64,000 bases of DNA from assembly GCF_014873495.1 (NCBI RefSeq), contig NZ_JADBGF010000001.1, positions 3,534,001-3,598,000 on the forward strand, written 5' to 3'. Source of the stretch: Streptomyces stelliscabiei (GTDB lineage: Bacteria > Actinomycetota > Actinomycetes > Streptomycetales > Streptomycetaceae). Position 1 is the stretch's first letter, and each line of letters starts with the position of its first letter. Below are positions 8,334-16,458 of the stretch, in pieces. The notes beneath the pieces are model-generated. The model was not told the DNA's origin. It worked only from the letters and a program-made list of their open reading frames with translations, and searched no databases. The position numbers were made by a program, and so were the translations under genes.

Positions 8334-9015
8334 AGTCGCGCGGGAGCGCCGCCGCCTCCGCCTGGAGGGCCGCGAGGAGGATGTCCATCTGCCGGTGGAA
8401 GACATCGGTCATGTCGATGCTGCGCAGGTGCTCCTTCGCCGCCTCGGCGTAGGGGTAGGTGGCGGGGTTCGCAGGCTGGTACTCCTGCACCCAGTTCACC
8501 TCGGCACCGAACCGCTGGTTGACGAGCTGCCAGGCGTTGTTGCTCGCCACGGCGAGGACGAAGTTCGCGAACGCCTGATAGTGCAGGACTGCCGCCCGGC
8601 CGCGCCAGCCGCCGCGGTGGAACGCTTCCAGGATGGCGTCGACGGCGCGCAGTTCGTGCACGCCCCGGGTGACCCTCCCCATGCACAGCGCGGCGGCGGC
8701 CGGGTGGTCCAGGGCGGTGTTCCAGGCACGGATCGCCAGGTCCCGCAGCGACTCGGCCCACGACTCGCGCGGCTCGTACCCGTCGAGGGAGAGCCGGTCG
8801 AGCTCCTCCGCGACGGCGACCATGATGTGGTCGCGACTCGCGAAGTGCCGGTAGACGGCGGTCGCGGAGGCGGACAGCTCCTGGCCGAGCCGCTGGAAGG
8901 TCAGCGCGTCCGGCCCGTCGTCGTCGAGGATCCGCAGCGCGGTCGCCACGATGAGCCCCTGGGAGAGGGTTCCCCGTTGGAGCCGCTTCGTCGACCGGCC
9001 ACCAGCCGCTGCCAC
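8332..9015 (-). CDS. TetR/AcrR family transcriptional regulator
   Basis: This 227-aa protein has a TetR N-terminal HTH (residues 18-66: TLSQGLIVATALRILDDDG, LTFQRLGQELSASATAVYRHFASRD) and an all-helical ligand/dimer domain. The alignment-typical TAVYRHF recognition helix is intact. It lies upstream of the peptide ABC operon on the same strand, so it may control it, but no operator palindrome was identified. Its 3' end abuts the tandem repeat array. Start ATG 9015 fits the family length. The inducer is unknown. Confidence 0.9.
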   Translation of the reverse strand: MAAAGGRSTKRLQRGTLSQGLIVATALRILDDDGPDALTFQRLGQELSASATAVYRHFASRDHIMVAVAEELDRLSLDGYEPRESWAESLRDLAIRAWNTALDHPAAAALCMGRVTRGVHELRAVDAILEAFHRGGWRGRAAVLHYQAFANFVLAVASNNAWQLVNQRFGAEVNWVQEYQPANPATYPYAEAAKEHLRSIDMTDVFHRQMDILLAALQAEAAALPRD

Positions 9016-9414
9016 TCGAACGCCTCCCTCGGACGGACGGCGAGCGCTCGCCGCCGCGGCCTGCGCCTCTTCACCGGCGACCGCGGGGCCAGCCTATGCG
9101 ACCGATTTCGAGCGGGTCTCCAGGGCTCACTCACCGGAGTCCGAGGCCCGCGACCACCCCTGCGCTCACGCCGACGCGGGGCCTGACGTACCCCGCCGGT
9201 CACGACCGTGGACTCGCCCCGCCGACGGCGGCCGCACGCGCTCGAAGCGATCGCCCGGACAACGGGACATCCGATGCGCACAGCACGACTCGACGTGAAC
9301 CCGCGTCCCACAATCGTCCTGCCGATCGTCGACACCTGATCGACAGGACGCTCACGCGGTCACCTCGACCAACAGAAGCGCTGGTCAGAAGGATTCTTCT
9401 CGCGTAGCGAGTGG
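9016..9414. other. Gene-free interval before the island boundary
   Basis: I see no reading frame with family features, no clear terminator and no long repeat in these 399 nt. The right end abuts the tRNA-derived fragment. GC content and codon bias look uneven. Confidence 0.5.
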
Positions 9415-9446
9415 TGGGGCGGGTGGGACTCGAACCCACGGCCGAC
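9415..9446 (-). repeat. tRNA(CAU) 3'-end fragment, candidate att remnant
   Basis: These 32 nt are identical to the 3' end (T-arm and acceptor) of the intact CAU tRNA at 29971-30002, including the GTTCGAGTCCCAC T-loop on the minus strand. The rest of the tRNA is absent. A tRNA 3'-end copy away from the gene is the usual footprint of an integrative element that uses that tRNA as attB. Confidence 0.85.
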
Positions 9447-9532
9447 CATCCCCGCATACGCAGGGCCGACTCGACCGTCTCGGAGCCCTCGACGCCAGCC
9501 TTGGAGCTATCCCCGTGCGCGGGGCCGGCTCA
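9443..9532. CRISPR. Two-repeat remnant resembling a type I-E CRISPR array
   Basis: ACCATCCCCGCATACGCAGG plus GCCGAC (about 9443-9470) and AGCTATCCCCGTGCGCGGGG plus CCGGC (about 9503-9529) are both imperfect versions of the actinobacterial I-E repeat style (ATCCCCGC-N4-GCGGGG). Their ATCCCC cores start at 9448 and 9509, exactly 61 nt apart, which equals a 29-nt repeat plus a 32-nt spacer. The intervening 32 nt (9471-9502) would be the spacer. No third repeat or cas gene is present. The first repeat overlaps the tRNA fragment by a few bases. Confidence 0.5.
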
Positions 9533-9562
9533 TTGAGGGTGTCCAGGAGATCATCCGCCCCA

Positions 9563-9597
9563 GAGGGCGATACATGACTTGATGTCCGCATTGCCCT
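9563..9597 (+). repeat. Copy A of an inverted 35-bp repeat
   Basis: TGACTTGATGTCCGCATTGC and CCT at 9575-9597 match the reverse complement of 15976-15998 at 22 of 23 positions. Similarity extends a further ~12 nt (GAGGGCG). The two copies lie 6.4 kb apart and appear to be remnants of the same mobile DNA. Confidence 0.65.
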
Positions 9598-9700
9598 CCT
9601 CGCTGACCGGCCGGCTCGTCGACCGGTACGGCCGTACGCCGAAAGCCGCAGCCCCCGGCCTCACCCTCCTCGTCGCCGGAATCACCGCCGCGGCGCCTGC
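9597..9700 (+). pseudogene. MFS transporter fragment
   Basis: The short frame reads SSLTGRLVDRYGRTPKAAAP then GLTLLVAGITAAAPA. This matches motif A of major facilitator transporters (GRLVDRYGR between the second and third membrane helices) and one following helix. The remaining ten or more helices are missing, and the frame continues into unrelated basic sequence that runs over the SDR gene. It is a decayed fragment of an acquired gene. Confidence 0.5.
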
Positions 9701-9757
9701 CGCGGCTGGGCAGGAACCTGGGCCTCGTCTCCGGCACCCGCGACGATTTCCATGGGT

Positions 9758-10477
9758 TCAGAGTTCGGCGACGACGCGTCGTAGCGTGCCCGGCGCGATG
9801 CGCAGCATGGCGGGCATGACTTTCGTCTGACCGGGGAACGCCATGTTCCGCCCCCGCCGAAGAGCTTTCATCGTGACCGCCGCCACCTGTGCGGGAGTCA
9901 GTTTCTTCCCCGTGGCTTCGGCGTTCATGGGCGTGTCCGTAGACGGTGGGAGGACCTCGAGGACATGGGTGCCCTGCGGGGCGAGTTGACGGCGCAAGCC
10001 GTCCGCAAAGCCGTGCAGGCCGGCCTTCACCGCGCCGTGGGTGGGCGCGCGAGTGGGCGAGACCAAAGCGAACCCCGAGGTGATGAAGACGATCGCGTCG
10101 GGCGATGGCCATCGCTCGAGCACTTCACCCGTCAACTGGATGGGGGCGGTGAGGTTCAACGCCACCTCGGCATCGAGAGTCGCATTGGGGTTCTTGCCGG
10201 CTGCATAGTCTCGTTCCTCGAACGTACCGGCGTTGTTGACCAACACGTCCAGACGCCCGAAGCGATCGGCGACTGCTTGCAACAACGCCGCCCGGTCAGC
10301 CGCGTTCGTCACATCAGCCCGCACGGCCAGCGCCTGCGGGTGTGCCTGCGCGAACCGGTCAAGCGCAGCCTGCGAACGCCCGCAGACGACGACAGACGCC
10401 CCGAGCCCCACGAAGGACTGCGCGAGGCTCAAGCCGATGCCTGAGGTTCCGCCCGTGATGAGCACGGTCTGCGACAT
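9758..10477 (-). CDS. Short-chain dehydrogenase/reductase (classical SDR)
   Basis: This 239-aa Rossmann enzyme shows the cofactor loop TGGTSGIG (residues 8-15), VVVCGRS and the NNAG motif. The active-site segment ends in YG-type context altered to APTHGAVKAGLHGF: the usual Tyr of YxxxK is replaced by His (THGAVK), while the Lys remains. The Ser is in VFITSGFA. The Tyr change could alter or abolish redox activity. The start at 10477 follows AGAGGCGGC. It is divergent from the TetR gene, with two palindromes between them. Confidence 0.88.
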   Translation of the reverse strand: MSQTVLITGGTSGIGLSLAQSFVGLGASVVVCGRSQAALDRFAQAHPQALAVRADVTNAADRAALLQAVADRFGRLDVLVNNAGTFEERDYAAGKNPNATLDAEVALNLTAPIQLTGEVLERWPSPDAIVFITSGFALVSPTRAPTHGAVKAGLHGFADGLRRQLAPQGTHVLEVLPPSTDTPMNAEATGKKLTPAQVAAVTMKALRRGRNMAFPGQTKVMPAMLRIAPGTLRRVVAEL

Positions 10478-10497
10478 GATGCCGCCTCTCTGTATAC

Positions 10498-10545
10498 CGT
10501 ACCGATTGGTACGAAACACGTTAGCACATCCGTACCGATCGGTAT
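10498..10545. promoter_or_regulatory. Two TetR-type operators between the SDR and TetR genes
   Basis: CGTACCGATTGGTACG (10498-10513) is a near-perfect 16-bp palindrome, and TACCGATCGGTA (10533-10544) is perfect. They share the half-site GTACCGAT and lie 34 nt apart in the 88-nt divergent gap, consistent with repression of both genes by the adjacent regulator. Confidence 0.8.
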
Positions 10546-10565
10546 CGAAGGGGTAGGATGAAGGA

Positions 10566-11174
10566 ATGAGCTCGACGACACCGGTCCCTCCTGGCAGGCC
10601 TCGCGCGTTCGACATCGACGAGGCACTCGATCGTGCGGTCCTGGTGTTCTGGTCAAAGGGTTTCGAGGGCGCCAGCCTTGACGACCTCACCGAAGCGATG
10701 GGTATCAGCCGCCCCAGCCTGTACAGGGCGTTCGGCAACAAGGAAGACCTCTTCTACAAGGCGCTGGAGCGGTACACCGAGGGTTTGACCTCCTACTTCG
10801 CTCGGGCTCTGGCAGAACCCACAAGTGGAGCGGTGGCTACTGCTGTGCTCCGAGGGACGGTCGAGGCGGCAACCACGCCGGGACTCCCCACGGGCTGTCT
10901 TGGCGTGCTGGGTGCGTTGGCCACCGGGGATGAGAGCCGCCCGGTCCGAGACGCACTCATCGCATGGCGCGAGGAGGGGATAGCCCACTTGACGCGCCGG
11001 TTTCAACAGGCGGTGGACGCCGGTGACCTTCCGCCTTCCGCGGATCCTCATCTGCTTGCGCTCTACCTGAGAACAGTCGCCAACGGGATTGCCGTCCAGG
11101 CCGCGAGTGGCAGTTCCCGCCCTGAGCTGCTGCAAGTCGCGAACCTCGCGTTGGGCAGCTGGCCAAGGCTGTAG
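10566..11174 (+). CDS. TetR/AcrR family regulator of the divergent SDR
   Basis: This 202-aa protein has an N-terminal HTH (GRPRAFDIDEALDRAVLVFW, then LTEAMGISRPSLYRAFGNKE) and a C-terminal regulatory domain of the kind seen in quinone-, quaternary-amine- or aldehyde-responsive TetR proteins (PTGCLGVLGALATGDES). The recognition helix and the turn Gly-Ile-Ser are intact. It is divergent from the SDR gene and the shared spacer carries two operator-like palindromes, the standard layout for an autoregulated repressor of a detoxification reductase. The inducing ligand is unknown. Confidence 0.92.
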   Translation: MSSTTPVPPGRPRAFDIDEALDRAVLVFWSKGFEGASLDDLTEAMGISRPSLYRAFGNKEDLFYKALERYTEGLTSYFARALAEPTSGAVATAVLRGTVEAATTPGLPTGCLGVLGALATGDESRPVRDALIAWREEGIAHLTRRFQQAVDAGDLPPSADPHLLALYLRTVANGIAVQAASGSSRPELLQVANLALGSWPRL

Positions 11175-11320
11175 TCAGTTGGTTGGCCCGGGATCTGCGC
11201 ACGTACTTCGACTCTCCGTGGTTCGCGCGGGGCCGGCGTGACCGGCGCGACGCGTCCATGGATGGCCGGGCGGCGTACGAGTGGTGGCGTCGTCGCGACG
11301 AGCGTGGACCTCGTCCGTAG
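11174..11320 (+). pseudogene. Unrecognised short frame, probable gene fragment
   Basis: A frame without a good start reads WLARDLRTYFDSPWFARGRR and ends AAYEWWRRRDERGPRP. The aromatic-rich composition looks like real protein rather than a shadow frame, but I do not recognise the family. It directly follows the TetR stop and has no ribosome site. Confidence 0.25.
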
Positions 11321-11341
11321 GACACGAGCTGGGACCGGGAG

Positions 11342-11569
11342 GTGTCCACGGTCAACGGGCTCACGGAACCGCCGCGACGGGTGGAGGAGCTGCGGGTGCG
11401 TCACCTGGAGCGGTACCTGATGTCGACGCGGCAGACGTGCGGGGAGACGCCAGCCCGCCGGAACCCGTACGAGGAGGCCATCCGCCGGCTGACCCTCGAG
11501 AACGTCGCCCTGCGCAGCGGCGGCACCGTTCTTCCGCTGCCTACCCGCAGCACGCCCGCGCCGTCCTGA
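11342..11569 (+). CDS. Hypothetical 75-aa protein, possible recombinase fragment
   Basis: The frame begins with GTG and reads VSTVNGLTEPPRRVEELRVR followed by HLERYLMSTRQTCGE and a charged helix. The pattern faintly recalls the core-binding segment of actinomycete tyrosine recombinases, but no catalytic residues are present and the match is weak. No clear ribosome site exists. It lies inside the island, between the TetR/SDR pair and the MmyB-like regulator, so it may be a remnant. The rest of 11175-11653 holds nothing I can support. Confidence 0.25.
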   Translation: MSTVNGLTEPPRRVEELRVRHLERYLMSTRQTCGETPARRNPYEEAIRRLTLENVALRSGGTVLPLPTRSTPAPS

Positions 11570-11653
11570 CTCCGACACCGCCCCCGGAGGCGTCTGGCGT
11601 GCGAAGGGACGCTGGGCGTGGCGCGCAGCCAACTACCGATGATCAACTGTTCA

Positions 11654-12577
11654 TCAGGCCGTGCGTGCCGGCGGCATCCCGGCTCCCGCCCTTGTCGCGT
11701 CGGTGCCCCAGCTGGCCAGCAGTCGTAGTGCCTCCGCTGACGGGGAACCGGGTTCGGCGTGGTACGTCACGAGCATCCGTTCGTGGGCGTCGGCCTGGTG
11801 GAACGACTCGAGGCGGAGGTCGAGTTCGCCGACGAGCGGGTGGTGCAGGCGCTGGATGCCGTGGCACTTCTCCTTGACGTCGTGGGTGGCCCACAGCCGC
11901 CGGAACTCCTCGCTCTTCACGGAGAGTTCGCCCACCAGAGCGGACAGCCGGGGGTCGTCCGGATGGGAGCCGGCGTCCATGCGCAGCTGAGAGACGACGT
12001 CGTTCGCTTTGTGCTCCCAGTCCACGAACAGGTCGCGGTACTCGGGCCTCAGGAACACCAGCCGCGCCCAGTTCCGCTCGTGCGCCGGCAGCTCGGCCCA
12101 GTCACCGAAGACCGCCGCGGCCAGCCGGTTCCAGGCGAGGATGTCCGAGCGCCGCCCCACGAGGATCGCCGGGACGCCGTCCATGGTGTCCAGCAGCGTC
12201 CGCAGGGGGCCTCGCACCTGCTGGGCCTGGCCGGCCGGCTTCTTCTTGTGCTTTTTCGGCTTCGCCAGGTGCGTGAGATGGGCGTGCTCGGCGTCGCTCA
12301 GCCGCAGCGCGCGGGCGATGGCGTCGAGGACCTCCGCCGACACATGCCGCCCGTTGCCCTGCTCCAGCCGCGTGTAATAGGCCACCGACACTCCGGCCAG
12401 CTGCGCCAGCTCCTCGCGGCGCAGCCCCGGCACCCGCCGGTACCGTCCGAAGTCCGGCAGGCCCACGTCCTCCGGCTTCAGCCGGGCCCGTCGTGTGCGC
12501 AGGAACTCGCTGAGCTCGGCACGCGGGTCCAGCGCGCCGGCGGCGGGCTCGTGCACCGGTTCGAGGTATTCGTCCAT
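11654..12577 (-). CDS. XRE family regulator with MmyB-like ligand domain
   Basis: The 307-aa protein starts with an XRE HTH (residues 25-90; VPGLRREELAQLAGVSVAYY, TRLEQGNGRHVSAEVLDAIA). It then has the MmyB-type PAS-like domain (DTMDGVPAILVGRRSDILAW, NRLAAAVFGDW, and the TYHAEPGSPSAEALRLLASW C-terminus). These actinobacterial regulators often control adjacent oxidoreductases. A Lys-rich linker PKKHKKKP joins the domains. ATG 12577 is chosen over an in-frame ATG at 12604. It is divergent from the aldehyde dehydrogenase gene across about 170 nt, so it probably regulates it. Confidence 0.9.
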   Translation of the reverse strand: MDEYLEPVHEPAAGALDPRAELSEFLRTRRARLKPEDVGLPDFGRYRRVPGLRREELAQLAGVSVAYYTRLEQGNGRHVSAEVLDAIARALRLSDAEHAHLTHLAKPKKHKKKPAGQAQQVRGPLRTLLDTMDGVPAILVGRRSDILAWNRLAAAVFGDWAELPAHERNWARLVFLRPEYRDLFVDWEHKANDVVSQLRMDAGSHPDDPRLSALVGELSVKSEEFRRLWATHDVKEKCHGIQRLHHPLVGELDLRLESFHQADAHERMLVTYHAEPGSPSAEALRLLASWGTDATRAGAGMPPARTA

Positions 12578-12750
12578 GCCTCGAGTATCCACGGCCGGAC
12601 GCACACCAGCCTGACCCAGCCAGTGGTAGGCATCGCGGGCATACGCAATGCCGTGACCTGGGTGAATACCGGATCGTCCAGCACGCTGGAGACCGTGCCC
12701 GGCTGGAAGGCAGCCGGGGCGTGGCTTGCATCAAGAACGGAGCACACCCC

Positions 12751-14097
12751 ATGACCGCAACACAGGGGACCGAGTCGAGGACCCACCAGACGGAAACGGC
12801 CGCGGAGGTGGTCGGCCGTCTTCGTGCGACGTTCAACACCGGCGTCACCCGCGGACTGGACTGGCGCGTCAACCAGCTGCAGCGGCTGCGGGCACTGCTG
12901 GTCGAAAACGAGCAGGAGCTGATCGAAGCGCTCTGGGCGGATCTGAGGAAGAACGCCGCCGAGGCGAAGACGCAGGAGATCGACTTCACCGTCGCCGACA
13001 TCGACGAGACGCTGGTGAATCTCGAGAGCTGGCTTCAGCCTCGCCCGGTGGAGGTTCCTGCCCACTTCGGTCCCACGACAACGGCGTACACCACGTACGA
13101 CCCGCTCGGGGTCGTCCTGGTGATCGCTCCCTGGAATTTCCCGCTGCACCTTCTCATCGACCCCATCATCGGCGCCCTGGCCGCCGGAAACACCGTGGTG
13201 GCCAAGCCGAGCGAGATCTCGGTGAACACATCGGCGGTGGCTTCACGCCTCCTGCGACAGTACTTCGACGCCGACGTGCTCACCGTGGTCGAGGGGGGCG
13301 CCGAGGAGACCACGGCCCTCCTGGCACAACGCTTCGACCACATCTTCTACACCGGAAATGGCACCGTCGGCCGGATCGTCATGGCCGCAGCCGCCAAGAA
13401 CCTCACCCCCGTCACACTCGAACTCGGAGGCAAGTCACCGGTCTTCGTGGCGCCCGACGCCGACGTGGACGAGACCGCCAAGCGGCTGGTCGGCGCCAAG
13501 TTCGGCAACGCGGGGCAGCAGTGCATAGCCCCCGACTACGTACTGGCCGATCCGGCCACCGCCGCCGCACTGGTCCCCGCCCTCCGCGCGGCTATCGAAG
13601 CCCAGTTCGGCACCACCCCGCAGACGGCAGCCGACTTCGGCCGGATCATCAACGAGCGGCACTTCGACCGGCTCACCCGCCTGCTGGACTCCGGCCGGGC
13701 GGCGGTGGGAGGCCGGCACGACCGCGACGACCTGTTCATCGCACCGACCGTGCTCACCGATGTCGACCCCGCATCGCCGGTCATGCGGGAGGAGATCTTC
13801 GGCCCGATCATCGCCGTCGTGGAAGTCGAAGACCTCGATGCCGCCATCGCCTTCATCAACGAACGCGACAAGCCCCTGGCGCTCTACGCCTTCACCACCT
13901 CCGAGGCCACCAAGTCGCGCCTCCTGAACGAGACGTCCTCCGGCGGCGTCGCCTGGGGCCAGCCGGTGATGCAACTGCTCATGACCGGCCTGCCGTTCGG
14001 TGGCGTCGGCGAAAGCGGCATGGGCCGGTACCACGGCCGGTACTCCCTCGAGACGTTCAGTCACCTCAAGGCCGTCGCGGACGTACCGCTCAACTAG
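12751..14097 (+). CDS. Aldehyde dehydrogenase, class 3-like
   Basis: This 448-aa NAD(P)-dependent aldehyde dehydrogenase has the short length and C-terminus of class 3 enzymes. Visible features are the catalytic Glu in LELGGKSP, the catalytic Cys in FGNAGQQCIAPDYVL, the cofactor site WNFPLHLLIDPIIGALAAGN and EEIFGPIIAVVEV. ATG 12751 has GGAG 8 nt upstream; a GTG at 12721 is in frame but lacks one. The ending LKAVADVPLN lacks the hydrophobic tail of membrane-bound fatty aldehyde dehydrogenases, so it is soluble. The physiological aldehyde is unknown. Confidence 0.93.
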   Translation: MTATQGTESRTHQTETAAEVVGRLRATFNTGVTRGLDWRVNQLQRLRALLVENEQELIEALWADLRKNAAEAKTQEIDFTVADIDETLVNLESWLQPRPVEVPAHFGPTTTAYTTYDPLGVVLVIAPWNFPLHLLIDPIIGALAAGNTVVAKPSEISVNTSAVASRLLRQYFDADVLTVVEGGAEETTALLAQRFDHIFYTGNGTVGRIVMAAAAKNLTPVTLELGGKSPVFVAPDADVDETAKRLVGAKFGNAGQQCIAPDYVLADPATAAALVPALRAAIEAQFGTTPQTAADFGRIINERHFDRLTRLLDSGRAAVGGRHDRDDLFIAPTVLTDVDPASPVMREEIFGPIIAVVEVEDLDAAIAFINERDKPLALYAFTTSEATKSRLLNETSSGGVAWGQPVMQLLMTGLPFGGVGESGMGRYHGRYSLETFSHLKAVADVPLN

Positions 14098-14554
14098 CCT
14101 CGCGGTTTCGTGAAGCAGGCTGTCCGATGGGCGATCGGCCGGCGGAAGCGCCTCAGGCCGAGAACGAGGATCGCTGATATCGCTGTTCCCGCCACTGCCC
14201 AAAGCGCGTTCCAGGTGAAGCCGTGGATCGGTCCTCTTCGCGGGGGCGCGTCGAGGGAGTCGGTCGCGGCGCGGCCTCCAGACACCGATCCGTACCGACT
14301 CCGGCGGCGGCACCCATGACTTCGTCAGCCGGCCGGCCGCTGATCGTGCGCAAGGAGCGAACACCCTTACTCCGGAGGGCAGTTGTGCTTGGAACGGCGT
14401 CGACGCCGACGCCGACGGCATGCGGCTCTCGCCGCGTTCGCCGCCAACCCCGTGCCTGCCCGAGGAGCGCATCCGCGCCACCGCCGGGCAGCGTGGATCC
14501 CCTCTGCGTCGCAGACATTCATCCCGTTTACCACCGCACTAAAGAAAGAAACCC
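14098..14554. other. Non-coding interval with a possible membrane-protein scrap
   Basis: On the minus strand, 14094-14285 reads GFTWNALWAVAGTAISAILV followed by a basic end, which resembles one transmembrane segment of a transporter C-terminus. There is no start region or second helix. The remainder has no recognisable gene and no clear promoter for the downstream reductase. Confidence 0.3.
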
Positions 14555-15670
14555 ATGACTGTCAATATTTCAGAAGTTTCGCCCGCTTCTTCGCTTTTCT
14601 CCGCCGTCTCTCTCGGGAAGATCGAGCTCGCCAACCGCATCGTCATGGCACCGCTGACCCGGGTCCGGGCCGGTTCCTCCGGCATCCCCGGGGACCTCAT
14701 GGTCGAGTACTACCGGCAGCGGGCGAGCGTCGGAATGATCATCACCGAGGGCACCTACCCCGACCACGCGTCGCAGGGGTATGTCGGTGAGCCGGGCATC
14801 GCCACCGACGAGCAGGCGGCCGGCTGGCAGCGGGTGTTCGAGGCGGTGCACGCCGAGGGCGGCCGCATCGTCCTGCAGATCATGCACGCCGGCCGCGGCA
14901 CCCACCCCGACATCAACGGCGGCCGCCGTATCCTCGCCCCCAGCGCGATCGCCATCGACAACAAGACGTTCACCGAGAAGGGCGAGCAGCCCTACCCCGT
15001 ACCGGAAGCAATGACCACCGCAGAGATCCGGGCAGCCCGGGAGGACTTCGTCGCCGCGGCCCGCCGAGCAATCGACGCGGGAGCGGACGGCGTGGAAATC
15101 CACGGCGCCAACGGCTACCTGCTCCAGGAGTTCCTCTCCCCGGCGGCCAACCAGCGCACCGATGGCTACGGCGGCTCGCCGCAGAACCGTGCCCGCTTCG
15201 TCGTCGAGGTCGTCACGGCGGTCGCCCAGGCCGTCGGTGCCGAGCGGGTCGGGCTGCGGATCTCGCCGGAGGTCGACCTCGGGGACGTCTTCGAGACCGA
15301 CCGGGACGACGTCCTGGCCACCTACGGCACCCTGCTCGACCGACTGCGCCCGCTGGGCCTGGCCTACCTCTCCGTACTGCACGCCGAGCCGGGCGGCGAC
15401 CTTGTGCAGGAGCTGCGGCGGCGCTTCGGCGGCAAGCTGATCGTCAACAACGGCCCCCTCGGCGGGGGGCAGACCACCCGCGAGCGGGCGCTCCGGCAGA
15501 TCGAGGCCGACCACGCCGACGCCGTGGCCGTGGGCCGGGCCCTCATCGCCAACCCCGACCTGGTCGAGCGCTGGCAGGGTGGCCACCCGGAGAACGAGCC
15601 GCGGCCGGAACTGTTCTACGGGCCGGGCGCCGAGGGCTACACCGACTACCCCTTCCTCGAAGCGGCTTGA
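14555..15670 (+). CDS. Old Yellow Enzyme family alkene reductase
   Basis: This 371-aa FMN-dependent TIM-barrel ene-reductase is of the NemA/OYE class. It has IVMAPLTRVRA near the N-terminus, the flavin/substrate segment IVLQIMHAGRGTHPDINGG, the substrate-binding pair His-Asn in VEIHGANGYLLQEFLSP, and the phosphate-binding GRALIANPDLVERW. It would reduce activated C=C bonds of enals, enones or nitro compounds using NAD(P)H. Its ribosome site is weak (AAAGAAAG). A perfect 12-bp stem follows the stop. A second, truncated family member lies at 28021-28218. Confidence 0.94.
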   Translation: MTVNISEVSPASSLFSAVSLGKIELANRIVMAPLTRVRAGSSGIPGDLMVEYYRQRASVGMIITEGTYPDHASQGYVGEPGIATDEQAAGWQRVFEAVHAEGGRIVLQIMHAGRGTHPDINGGRRILAPSAIAIDNKTFTEKGEQPYPVPEAMTTAEIRAAREDFVAAARRAIDAGADGVEIHGANGYLLQEFLSPAANQRTDGYGGSPQNRARFVVEVVTAVAQAVGAERVGLRISPEVDLGDVFETDRDDVLATYGTLLDRLRPLGLAYLSVLHAEPGGDLVQELRRRFGGKLIVNNGPLGGGQTTRERALRQIEADHADAVAVGRALIANPDLVERWQGGHPENEPRPELFYGPGAEGYTDYPFLEAA

Positions 15671-15681
15671 GGCCACGGTCA

Positions 15682-15723
15682 CGCCTGTCCATGCGGCAGC
15701 CCCACTCACCCCATGGACAGGCG
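15682..15723 (+). terminator. Hairpin after the OYE gene
   Basis: CGCCTGTCCATG (15682-15693) pairs perfectly with CATGGACAGGCG (15712-15723) around an 18-nt loop, 12 nt after the stop codon. Confidence 0.6.
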
Positions 15724-15762
15724 CCCGACCAGCGACACTGTGCCCGCCCCTTTGCACCCCCC

Positions 15763-15933
15763 GGCCACACCGGCGATCACGCCCCGCTGCGGGCACGGCA
15801 GGTCTGCGAGGCGATGGACATGGAGACCGCGCCCAACAACATCAACAACACCCGCCTGGAACTCAAGCGACTGACCGCCCGCGGCATCCTGGTCGAGACC
15901 GAGCGGGGATTGTTCGCCCAGCCGCGGCCATAG
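15763..15933 (+). pseudogene. Small winged-helix-like protein fragment
   Basis: The frame reads APLRARQVCEAMDMETAPNN then RLELKRLTARGILVETERGL and FAQPRP. It resembles a short winged-helix domain frequent near transposase and island remnants in Streptomyces. A related fragment (LPKSIEGTRTTLKRFVRLGV, then LTEIDTGSF) lies on the opposite strand at 24033-24125. No N-terminus or ribosome site is seen. It is probably the C-terminal end of a decayed gene. Confidence 0.5.
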
Positions 15934-15975
15934 CTGCCCGGCGGCCCTCGGAGCAGCCTGCCTACCCCAGCCGAC

Positions 15976-16010
15976 AGGGCAATACGGACATCAAGTCACG
16001 CACCGCCCTC
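15976..16010 (-). repeat. Copy B of the inverted 35-bp repeat
   Basis: AGGGCAATACGGACATCAAG plus TCA at 15976-15998 is the reverse complement of 9575-9597 with one mismatch. It lies 43 nt after the small winged-helix fragment, so the same unit may once have existed near 9.6 kb. Confidence 0.65.
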
Positions 16011-16239
16011 CGAGAGCGGCACCAAAGGACGAGCACCTCGTACGGAACGGGGTGAACGTCCACAGTCGTCTCCGCGCACCCCGAGTGTCCCCTGGTGCTG
16101 TTTCCTGTACGGGCCGTTTCTCGCCGCCCCGAGGTCGGCGGCTACGCCGCGATCCATGGGGCGCCCAGCGCCCTGATCATCGTCCGCCACCGGCTCCCGA
16201 CACCCAGAGGTCACCGGGCGACACCACCTCCGGATCCTC

Positions 16240-16455
16240 GCGTCCAGCCAGCGTCCAGAATTCGACGCCCAGACGCTCGCACAGCCCACGACGCCATCCT
16301 CCAGCCGTGGGCTGATACGTCTGCACAGGTCAGAGCGACCTCAACCAACGCTGATGGCAGCGGAGTCGAACTCACGAGCAGCGGATTCCACCCCGTGGAC
16401 CAACACCCTGAATCCGCACCCCAGATGAGGCGTTTCCGCAGGTCACAGGGGTGCA
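16240..16455 (+). repeat. att-flanking direct repeat, copy 1
   Basis: About 200 nt are related to 24379-24603. Shared blocks are GTGGGCTGATACGT (16307 and 24450), GGTCAGAGCG, AACCAAC, the 20-mer at 16368 differing once from that at 24512 (GAACTCAC-AGCAGCGGATT), and TTTCCGCAGG. Parts recur at 29881-29960 next to the intact tRNA. In copy 1 the block leads directly into the tRNA fragment, as it does at the intact locus. Confidence 0.75.
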
Positions 16456-16458
16456 TAG

